64,000 bases of DNA from Rhabdothermincola sp036846205 (GTDB lineage Bacteria; Actinomycetota; Acidimicrobiia; Acidimicrobiales; Acidimicrobilacustridaceae). This document shows, piece by piece, positions 43,318 through 49,983 of this stretch; position 1 is the first letter of the stretch; each line of letters opens with the position of its first letter. The stretch lies in contig NZ_DAIUCK010000002.1 in the NCBI RefSeq assembly GCF_036846205.1, positions 13,919 to 77,918 on the forward strand, in the 5' to 3' direction. The notes under the pieces were generated by a model. It saw only the letters and a list, made by a program, of their open reading frames with translations, was not told the DNA's origin and ran no database searches. Position numbers and translations under genes: made by a program.

Positions 43318-44480
43318 GCGATCACCCCTCTTTCGCGCAGGGCGCGGATCCGCTCGACGCTCACGCCGGCGGCGGCGAGCAGCTCGTCGGTGTCGGTCTC
43401 GCCGGCGTCGCGCACCTTGACGTGATGCCGGCTGGTGTCGGTGCCCGCCAGCAGTGTGCCGAGCTGGCGGAAGGTGCCCTCACGCTCGTGGTGCGCGTCG
43501 ACGATGACCCCTCGAGCGGCGAGGTGGGCGTCCTCGACCAGCTCGGGCACCGAGTACACCGGTGAGACACAGGTGTCGTTCGGTGCCAGATCCGCGACCC
43601 ACTCGTCCCGCGGCCGGCTGGCGAACGCGGCTCGGAAGTCGGCGCGGATCTCGTCCTGCACCTCGTCATCGAGTTGGTGGCCGACCCACCGCTCGCAACC
43701 CAGGCGCCGGCAGAGGTTCTGGTAGAAGTGCGGCTCGATCGCCCCCACCGCCAGCCACTTGCCGTCCGCGCACTGGTACGTGTCGTAGCAGGCGTAGCGG
43801 CCGGTGAGGATGTAGTGACCGGGGCCGGGCACGGTACCCGTGGCCAGGTACTCGTCGATGTACAGCGACATCAGCGACAGCACACCCTCGGTGATCGACA
43901 CGTCGAGCCGGGCGCCCTCGCCGGTGCGGGCGCGACGCACGAGCGCGGCCATCACCGCCATCGCCGCCTGCATGCCGCCACCAGCGGCGTCGGCGACGGT
44001 GGCCCCCGGCAGTGGAGGCTTGCCAGCTGGTGCCCGCTCGCTGCAGTCGAGGTAGCCGCCGAGCGCCAGGTAGTTGATGTCGTGGCCGGCCCACTGGGCG
44101 TAGGGGCCGTCCTGCCCGTATCCGCTGGTCGAGCAGTACACGACGTCGGGTCTCACCGCGCTCACGTGCTCGTAGCCCACCCCGAGCCGGGCGGCGACGC
44201 CGGGGCGGAAGCTCTCGATCACCACGTCGGCCCCGGCGGCGAGCGAGAGGAACGCTTCGCGACCCTCGGGGGCCTTCAGGTCGAGCTGGACCCGCTTCAT
44301 GTCCCGGTGGCCCGAGTACGCGTAGTACGGGGGGATGATCTGGACACCACCGGCGCGGGGCACCGCGCCGATCTTCACCACGGTCGCGCCATAGTCGGCC
44401 AGGATGCGCGAGGCGCGCGCCGCTGGTCCGACCGTCGAGAAGTCGAGGACCGTGGTGCCGGCCAGGGCGGGGGTGGGCAT
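43314..44480 (-). CDS. CaiB/BaiF CoA-transferase
   Basis: 388 aa. The N-terminus LAGTTVLDFSTVGPAARASRILADYGATVVKIG is the family signature. GATVADAAGGGMQAAMAVMAALVRRARTGEG holds the predicted acyl-anhydride Asp. It ends with AAGVSVERIRALRERGVIA. It lies 2 bp after the acyl-CoA dehydrogenase stop and overlaps the next gene. It should activate the pathway acid by transferring CoA from another thioester. Two CoA-transferases in one arm suggest more than one activation step, or intermediates freed from CoA. Confidence 0.9.
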   Translation of the reverse strand: MPTPALAGTTVLDFSTVGPAARASRILADYGATVVKIGAVPRAGGVQIIPPYYAYSGHRDMKRVQLDLKAPEGREAFLSLAAGADVVIESFRPGVAARLGVGYEHVSAVRPDVVYCSTSGYGQDGPYAQWAGHDINYLALGGYLDCSERAPAGKPPLPGATVADAAGGGMQAAMAVMAALVRRARTGEGARLDVSITEGVLSLMSLYIDEYLATGTVPGPGHYILTGRYACYDTYQCADGKWLAVGAIEPHFYQNLCRRLGCERWVGHQLDDEVQDEIRADFRAAFASRPRDEWVADLAPNDTCVSPVYSVPELVEDAHLAARGVIVDAHHEREGTFRQLGTLLAGTDTSRHHVKVRDAGETDTDELLAAAGVSVERIRALRERGVIA

Positions 44481-44482
44481 CC

Positions 44483-45703
44483 CTAGAAGTTCTTGGGGAG
44501 GCCGAGCCCGCGGCGGGCGATGATGTTCTTCTGGATCTCCGAGGCGCCGCCGCCGATGGTGTCGATCACCGTGTAGCGATAGGTCGACTCCGCCCGGCCC
44601 TTCATCGGCGCCTCCTCGGTGTGGACCCGCAGTTGGCTACCCGGCCCGGCGATGTCCATCGACGCGTTCGCCAGCCGCTTCGAGAACTCCGTGGCGAACA
44701 GCTTGTACTCGGAGGACTCCACCGTGGGCGGGGGAGCGGGCTTGCCGGTGGCCTTGGTCTGCTGTTCACCCTTGACCGACTCCGCCACCACCTTGAGCCC
44801 CATCACCCGCGCCACTTCGGCGTCGGTGTGCAGGCGGGCGATGCGGGCGCGGATCACCGGGTCATCCTTGAGCGGCTTGCCGTCGCGGGTCTCGGTGCGC
44901 ACGTAGTCGGTGAGCAGGTCGAGACGTTGCTTGATCGGGGAGAAGGTGAACATGGTGAAGCGCTCGAGGTCGAGCGCCTGGCTGATGTACTGGAAGCCCT
45001 TGTTCACCTCACCGACGACGTATTCATCTGGCACGAAGACGTCGTTGATGAACACCTCGTTGGTGCGCTCGTCGCCCATCGTCCAGATCGGGCGGATCTC
45101 GATGTTGGGATGGTCGAGCGGGACCAGCATCAAGGTGATGCCGTGGTGCTTGTTGTCCGGGTCGGTCCGGGTGCCGAGCCAGTACCACTCGGCGAAGTGG
45201 GCGGACGTCGTCCAGGTCTTCTGACCGTTGAGCAGCCAGCCGGTCTTGCCGTCCTGCTCGTGGCGGACCGCCTTGAGCTTCATGGACGCCGCGTCGGAGC
45301 CGGCGTTCGGTTCGCTGTAGCCCACCGCGAACTCGACGTCGTTCTCGAGGATCATCGGCAGGAACTTCTGCTTGAGGAAATCGCTGCCGTGGGCGATCAG
45401 CGTCTTGCCGATGATGCCCACGCCCTTGCCGATCTGGGGGCCGCCTCGCGCCGCGAGCGCCTCGTTCAGCAGGTACTCGTAGACGCCCTCGCCCTCACTG
45501 CCCCCGTACTCCCTGGGCCAGGTCATGCCGAGCCAGCCCTTCTGGCCCAGCTTCTTCATGAACGCCCGCCGCTTGGGGGTGTCGACGATCTGGGCCATGT
45601 TCTCCCGGGTGACGTCGAAGACCTCCGGATCGTCGTTCTCGTCGAGGAACCGTTCCACCTCGGCGAGGAAGTCCAGTTGTTCCTGGGAGAACTCGAAGTC
45701 CAT
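44483..45703 (-). CDS. Acyl-CoA dehydrogenase
   Basis: 406 aa. It has MDFEFSQEQLDFLAEVERFLDEND and GYSEPNAGSDAASMKLKAVRHEQDGKTGWLLNGQKTWTT, and near the C-terminus VIDTIGGGASEIQKNIIARRGLGLPKNF. The Glu often seen before GGT-SEIQ is Gly here, so the catalytic base may differ or come from a partner subunit. It probably forms a heteromer with the short dehydrogenase at 41193 (inference). A copy of the 19-bp operator lies 28 bp before its ATG, and the 72-bp tandem repeats lie just beyond that, so it may have its own promoter within the arm. Confidence 0.9.
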   Translation of the reverse strand: MDFEFSQEQLDFLAEVERFLDENDDPEVFDVTRENMAQIVDTPKRRAFMKKLGQKGWLGMTWPREYGGSEGEGVYEYLLNEALAARGGPQIGKGVGIIGKTLIAHGSDFLKQKFLPMILENDVEFAVGYSEPNAGSDAASMKLKAVRHEQDGKTGWLLNGQKTWTTSAHFAEWYWLGTRTDPDNKHHGITLMLVPLDHPNIEIRPIWTMGDERTNEVFINDVFVPDEYVVGEVNKGFQYISQALDLERFTMFTFSPIKQRLDLLTDYVRTETRDGKPLKDDPVIRARIARLHTDAEVARVMGLKVVAESVKGEQQTKATGKPAPPPTVESSEYKLFATEFSKRLANASMDIAGPGSQLRVHTEEAPMKGRAESTYRYTVIDTIGGGASEIQKNIIARRGLGLPKNF

Positions 45704-45730
45704 CAGCTGCTCCTGCGATCGGGCCGACGG

Positions 45731-45749
45731 ATCTGATGATCCGTCAGAA
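45731..45749. promoter_or_regulatory. Operator copy 1 of the 41-50 kb catabolic cluster
   Basis: ATCTGATGATCCGTCAGAA is an imperfect palindrome built on TCTGA-N7-TCAGA. It matches the site at 47256-47274 in 16 of 19 positions and lies 28 bp before the acyl-CoA dehydrogenase ATG. It is probably the binding site of a TetR- or similar-type dimer that is not encoded in this window. Confidence 0.6.
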
Positions 45750-45765
45750 AACGCTACCCCTCCCT

Positions 45766-45961
45766 GAACTGTTCAGCGAAACGCGGCCTGGGGCCGCGCT
45801 GGGCTGAACAGTTCGGGAGGCCTCGGTGGTGCTCTCGGAACTGTTCATGGGAACGCGGTCGGGGGCCGCGCTGGGCTGAACAGTTCGGGAGGCCTCGGTG
45901 GTGCTCTCGGAACTGTTCATGGGAACGCGGTCGGGGGCCGCGCTGGGCTGAACGGTTCGGG
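45766..45961. repeat. Tandem 72-bp repeat, about 2.7 copies, each with a nested hairpin
   Basis: Units begin at 45766, 45838 and 45910 with GAACTGTTCA. Units 1 and 2 differ at only 5 of 72 positions. Unit 3 differs from unit 2 at one position before breaking off at about 45961. Each unit contains an outer inverted repeat (GAACTGTTCA with TGAACAGTTC) and an inner one (GCGGCC with GGCCGC; 45783-45788 and 45792-45797 in unit 1). Substitutions in units 2 and 3 keep pairing as G-U wobbles only if the plus strand is transcribed. The repeat fills the gap between two leftward genes and encodes nothing convincing. Confidence 0.85.
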
Positions 45962-45973
45962 GAGGGGGTGGCC

Positions 45974-47227
45974 TCAGGAGGAGATGACCCCGTCGGCGGC
46001 GAGCTGATCGAGGCGGGTGTCGTCGAGGCCCAGCTCGGCTGCCAGCACTTCCCGGGTGTGCTCGCCCACCCACGGCACCCGCTGCTCGGGTCCCTCCGCC
46101 ATCTTCGACAGCTTCACCGGGTTGCCCGGCACCAGGATCGGCTCCGCCACCCCGTCGGTGCGGGGGAGCTCCACCAGCATGTGGCGGGCGGCCACGTGCG
46201 GATCCGCGATCACGTCCGGCGCGCTGTTGCTGGGGCCGGCCACGATGCCGGCTGCGGTCAGCTCTCGGGCGGCCTCGAGCTTGGTGCGGTCCGCCAACCA
46301 CGCTTCGACCGCCGGTCGGATCACGGTGTCGAGATGGGGCATCCACCCGGATCGGTCGGCGAAGCGCGGGTCGTGCTTCCACTCGGGCCGGCCGATCAGC
46401 TCGGCCAGCCGCTCGAACTGGAACTCGCGTACGATCTGCACCACCACGTAGCCGTCGCGGGCCTTGAAGCCCTCGCAGATGACCGGTACCTGGTCCTCGG
46501 GGGTGGGCCGCACGCCCATCGACCAGAAGTTCGTCACGATGTCGGTCATCGAGATCATGGCGTCGAACATGGCGATGTCGACGTACTGGCCCTCGCCGGT
46601 CCGCTCCCGGTGACGGAGGGCGGCGAGCACGCCGATCACCGCGAACAGCCCGGAGCTGATGTCGCCCAGCGCGCCGACCGGGATGGTGACCGGCGGGTGG
46701 TCGGGGCCGCTGCGGTACTCGTAGATCCCCGACATGGCCTCGACCACCGAGGCGTACGCGGGCCACGACCGGTAGGGGGTGTCGACGGTGTTGCCGAACC
46801 CGGAGATCGACAGGTAGATCGCGCCCGGGTGCACGGCCGCGACGTCCGCGTAGCCGAGGCCCATGCGGTCCATGGTGCCGGGCTTGAAGTTCTCGCAGAT
46901 CACGTCGAAGCGGGGCACCAGATCGAGGAAGAGCTTGCGCCCCTCGTCGCGCTTGAGGTCGATGCCCACGCTGCGCTTGTTGAGGTTGTTGCGCAGGAAC
47001 GTCGCCCCGACCGGCCGACCGTCGGGGTCGAGCATCGCCGGTGACGCGCCCCGCCCGGATTCGCCGTCGCGGGGGTGCTCGACCTTCACCACGTCGGCCC
47101 CGAGTCGGGCCAGCAACTGGGTGGCGTACGGGAGGGCCTGCATCTGCTCGGCGGCCAGCACCCGTATCCCATCCAGGGGCCGCCCGTACGCCATCGCCTG
47201 CGCGTTCGCCACGTCACCCAGCTTCAT
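45974..47227 (-). CDS. CaiB/BaiF CoA-transferase
   Basis: 417 aa. PLDGIRVLAAEQMQALPYATQLLARLGADVVKVEHPRDGESGRG is the family N-terminus. LRNNLNKRSVGIDLKRDEGRKLF, VGALGDISSGLFAVIGVLAALRHRERTGEG (predicted catalytic Asp) and the C-terminal VPWVGEHTREVLAAELGLDDTRLDQLAADGVI follow. It is the first gene of the leftward arm of the divergent cluster. The ATG at 47227 was chosen because the operator palindrome ends the 5' region 29 bp upstream; a start further out would overlap that site. Likely role: activating the incoming carboxylic acid as its CoA thioester. Confidence 0.92.
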   Translation of the reverse strand: MKLGDVANAQAMAYGRPLDGIRVLAAEQMQALPYATQLLARLGADVVKVEHPRDGESGRGASPAMLDPDGRPVGATFLRNNLNKRSVGIDLKRDEGRKLFLDLVPRFDVICENFKPGTMDRMGLGYADVAAVHPGAIYLSISGFGNTVDTPYRSWPAYASVVEAMSGIYEYRSGPDHPPVTIPVGALGDISSGLFAVIGVLAALRHRERTGEGQYVDIAMFDAMISMTDIVTNFWSMGVRPTPEDQVPVICEGFKARDGYVVVQIVREFQFERLAELIGRPEWKHDPRFADRSGWMPHLDTVIRPAVEAWLADRTKLEAARELTAAGIVAGPSNSAPDVIADPHVAARHMLVELPRTDGVAEPILVPGNPVKLSKMAEGPEQRVPWVGEHTREVLAAELGLDDTRLDQLAADGVISS

Positions 47228-47255
47228 GGGCGCATCGTACCGGTGCCGTCCGCGC

Positions 47256-47274
47256 ATCTGATGAGGCGTCAGAT
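47256..47274. promoter_or_regulatory. Operator copy 2 in the divergent promoter
   Basis: ATCTGATGAGGCGTCAGAT lies 29 bp before the CoA-transferase ATG (leftward) and 19 bp before the ATG at 47293 (rightward). It is a better palindrome than copy 1 (ATCTGA...TCAGAT arms). The near-identical distance to the leftward start in both copies supports a common regulator. Confidence 0.7.
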
Positions 47275-47292
47275 CCGTCCTAGACTGCCGCC

Positions 47293-48705
47293 ATGCGAGG
47301 GATCCTGAGCTACGGCGCCTACGTGCCGTACCGCCGCCTGGACCGGGCGGACATCCGTGCGTTCCTCGGCAGCGGGGGTGGCAAGGGCACCCGTGCGGTC
47401 GCCTCCTACGACGAGGACACCACCACCCTGGCCGTCGAAGCCTGCCGGGTGGCGATGCGCGCCGCTCCCGCGGGCATCGGGCCGAGCGCGCTGTGGTTCG
47501 CCACCGTGTCGCCCGCCTACCTCGACAAGACCAACGCCACCGCCATCCACGCCGCTCTGCGGCTCGACGCCGACGCCGTGGCCGCCGACTTCGGCGGCGC
47601 TCCCCGTTCGGGAGTCGCCGCCTGGCGGGCCGCGCTGAGCGGGACGGGGACGGTGCTGGTGGCCACAGCGGACATCCGTACGGGGCTGCCCGGCAGCGCG
47701 GACGAGGCAGGCGGGGGCGATGCGGGGAGCGCGCTGCTCATCGGTGATGGAGACGAGGGCACACCGGTCCTCGCCGAGTACCTCGGCGCGGCCAGCGCCA
47801 CCAGCGAGTTCATCGACCGCTGGCGCACCCCGGGAGAGAACCGCTCCAGGCAGTGGGAGGAGCGCTTCGGCGAGCTGCAGTACTTCCCGCTGGCCGAGCA
47901 GGCGTGGAAGGCCGTGCTCGCGGAGGCAGACCTTGCTCCTTCGGACCTCGATCTGGTCGCGGTCACCGGGCTGCACACCAGGGCGGTACGGGCTGCGGTG
48001 CGCAAGCTCGGTGTGGGAGACGAGGTGGTGCTCGACGACCTCGGCGCTTCGGTCGGCAACAGCGGCACCGCCCACCCTGGCCTGCTGCTCGCCGCCGCGC
48101 TCGATCGAGCCGAGCCCGGCCAGGTGATCGCGGTGTTGTCGCTCGCCGACGGTGCCGACGCGTTCGTGTTCCGAGCCACCGAGGCGCTCCCCGCGCACCG
48201 GCCGGCTCGCACGGTGGCGGGGCAGGTCGCCAACGGTGCCGGCCTGCCGTACGCCAAGTTCCTCGCCTGGCGAGGGATGCTGACCCTGGATCCCCCCCGG
48301 CGTCCGGAGCCCGCACGGGTGTCGGCCTCGGCGGCGGCCCGCTCGGAGGCGTGGAAGTACGCCTTCGTCGGCTCCCGGGATCGATCGAGCGGCGCGGTGC
48401 ACCTCCCGCCGGCCCGGGTGTCGATGGTCGGTGACGCGATCGACGACATGGACCCCATCCCCATGGCTGACACCGAGGGCACCATCGTCACCTTCACCGT
48501 CGACCGCCTGGCCTACTCACCGAGCCCACCGGTGATCTTCGCCGTGGTCGACTTCGACGGCGGTGGACGACTCCCCATCGAGCTCACCGACGTCGACGAG
48601 GCCGACGTGGCCATCGGCGACCGGGTGGAGATGACGTTTCGCCGGCTCAACTCGGCCGACGGCATCCACAACTACTTCTGGAAGGCACGCCCGGTGCGGA
48701 GCTGA
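47293..48705 (+). CDS. HMG-CoA synthase-like/DUF35 OB-fold fusion lacking active-site and zinc cysteines
   Basis: 470 aa. Residues 1-340 are thiolase-superfamily of HMG-CoA-synthase type: ILSYGAYVPYRRLDRADI, TVSPAYLDKTNATAIHAAL and DDLGASVGNSGTAHPGLLLAAAL. At the nucleophile the sequence is ADFGGAPRSGVAAW, with Pro where Cys is expected. Residues 355-470 correspond to a DUF35 acyl-CoA-associated module. Its rubredoxin-like ribbon, normally four Cys, reads VGSRDRSSGAVHLPPARVS with none. The whole protein has a single Cys (residue 51). It likely acts as a structural or CoA-channelling partner of the thiolase encoded 11 bp downstream. The operator palindrome is 19 bp before the ATG. Confidence 0.85.
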   Translation: MRGILSYGAYVPYRRLDRADIRAFLGSGGGKGTRAVASYDEDTTTLAVEACRVAMRAAPAGIGPSALWFATVSPAYLDKTNATAIHAALRLDADAVAADFGGAPRSGVAAWRAALSGTGTVLVATADIRTGLPGSADEAGGGDAGSALLIGDGDEGTPVLAEYLGAASATSEFIDRWRTPGENRSRQWEERFGELQYFPLAEQAWKAVLAEADLAPSDLDLVAVTGLHTRAVRAAVRKLGVGDEVVLDDLGASVGNSGTAHPGLLLAAALDRAEPGQVIAVLSLADGADAFVFRATEALPAHRPARTVAGQVANGAGLPYAKFLAWRGMLTLDPPRRPEPARVSASAAARSEAWKYAFVGSRDRSSGAVHLPPARVSMVGDAIDDMDPIPMADTEGTIVTFTVDRLAYSPSPPVIFAVVDFDGGGRLPIELTDVDEADVAIGDRVEMTFRRLNSADGIHNYFWKARPVRS

Positions 48706-48716
48706 GGAGCAGGGCC

Positions 48717-49913
48717 ATGGCATCACACGGCATCAAGGACCAGGTGGCGATCGTCGGCATGGGCTGCACGCCCTTCGCCGAGGCGTTCGGCAAGAGCACC
48801 GACGATCTGCTGATCGACGCGGCTCAGGAGGCGTTCGCATCGGCGGGCGTCGGCAAGGACACCGTCGACGCCTACTGGCTCGGCACCGCACAGTCCGGCA
48901 TGAGCGGCATCACCCTCGCCAAGCCGTTGCAGCTCCACGGCAAACCCGTGACCCGGGTGGAGAACTTCTGCGCCACGGGCTCCGAAGCATTGCGCCAGGC
49001 GTCGTACGCGGTGGCCAGCGGCGCGTACGACGTGGCCATGGCCATCGGGGTGGAGAAAGTGAAGGACTCCGGTTACCAGGGGCTCAACGCCTTCCCGATC
49101 CCCAATGACGGCACCGCCCGCACACTCACCGCAGCCGCGATGTTCTCGATGGTCGCCCCGGCGTACGCGAAGCGCTTCGGGGTCGACGAGGCCTCCCTGC
49201 GCGAGGCACTGGCCCGCATCGCGTCGAAGAACCACTACAACGGGGCGCGCAACCCGCGGGCCCAGTTCCGCCGCGAGGTCAGCTCGGAGCAGGTCTGTGC
49301 GGCCCCGCCGGTCGCCGGGGTCCTGGGTGTGTTCGACTGCGCCGGGGTCGCGGACGGGGCCGCGGCGGCGATCGTGGTGCGGGCCGAGGACGCACACCGC
49401 TACACCGATCGACCGCTGTACGTGAAGGCCCTGTCGTTCGTGGCCGGCAACGGCAGCGGGCTGCTCGACCCCGACTACGACTACACCACCTTCCCCGAGG
49501 TCGTGGCCTGCGCCCGGGACGCGTACGCGCAGGCCGGGGTGACCGATCCCCGCCACCAGCTGGCGATGGCGGAGGTGCACGACTGCTTCACGCCCACCGA
49601 GCTGGTGCTGATGGAGGATCTCGGGTTCGCCGAGCGGGGCACCGCGTGGAAGGAAGTGCTCGCCGGCACGTTCGACCTGCACGGCGAGCTGCCGGTGAAC
49701 CCTGACGGCGGGTTGAAGAGCTTCGGTCACCCGGTCGGTGCGTCGGGCCTGAGGATGATGTTCGAGGCGTGGCTCCAGCTCCGCGGTGAGGCTCCCGCGG
49801 AGCGCCAGATCGACACCGTGGCCGAGCGGCATCTGGCGCTCACCCACAACCTCGGCGGCTATCCGGGGGAGATGGTGAGCTTCGTCGGGATCGTCGGCAC
49901 CGAACGAGGCTGA
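48717..49913 (+). CDS. Thiolase (SCP-x/Ltp-type acetyl-CoA acetyltransferase-like)
   Basis: 398 aa. VAIVGMGCTPFAEAFGKSTDDLLIDAAQEAF is the family N-terminus. The nucleophile Cys is present in VENFCATGSEALRQASYAV, and EVHDCFTPTELVLMEDLGF and GGLKSFGHPVGASGLRM follow. A classical C-terminal CxGxG loop is replaced by LTHNLGGYPGEMVSFVGIVG, as in SCP-x/Ltp proteins. It follows the HMGS-like/OB-fold fusion by 11 bp, so the two very likely form a complex. Ltp-type members cleave beta-keto or beta-hydroxy (retro-aldol) acyl-CoAs of steroids; which reaction applies here is not shown by sequence. Confidence 0.9.
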   Translation: MASHGIKDQVAIVGMGCTPFAEAFGKSTDDLLIDAAQEAFASAGVGKDTVDAYWLGTAQSGMSGITLAKPLQLHGKPVTRVENFCATGSEALRQASYAVASGAYDVAMAIGVEKVKDSGYQGLNAFPIPNDGTARTLTAAAMFSMVAPAYAKRFGVDEASLREALARIASKNHYNGARNPRAQFRREVSSEQVCAAPPVAGVLGVFDCAGVADGAAAAIVVRAEDAHRYTDRPLYVKALSFVAGNGSGLLDPDYDYTTFPEVVACARDAYAQAGVTDPRHQLAMAEVHDCFTPTELVLMEDLGFAERGTAWKEVLAGTFDLHGELPVNPDGGLKSFGHPVGASGLRMMFEAWLQLRGEAPAERQIDTVAERHLALTHNLGGYPGEMVSFVGIVGTERG

Positions 49914-49983
49914 TCCAGCCCACCTCCTGGTCGCCGCGCCCGGTCCGGATTATTCTCCACACTCCCGGTCCAGAAAGGTGGGA

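Noticed and set aside
45766..45961. CRISPR-like array
   Set aside because: The units are directly contiguous with no unique spacers, only 2.7 copies, and no cas genes nearby.
45744..46766. Leftward open frame containing a repeated 24-residue peptide
   Set aside because: The repeat arises because 72 bp is a multiple of three, so the tandem repeat reads in frame. The upstream part is a shadow of the CoA-transferase gene.
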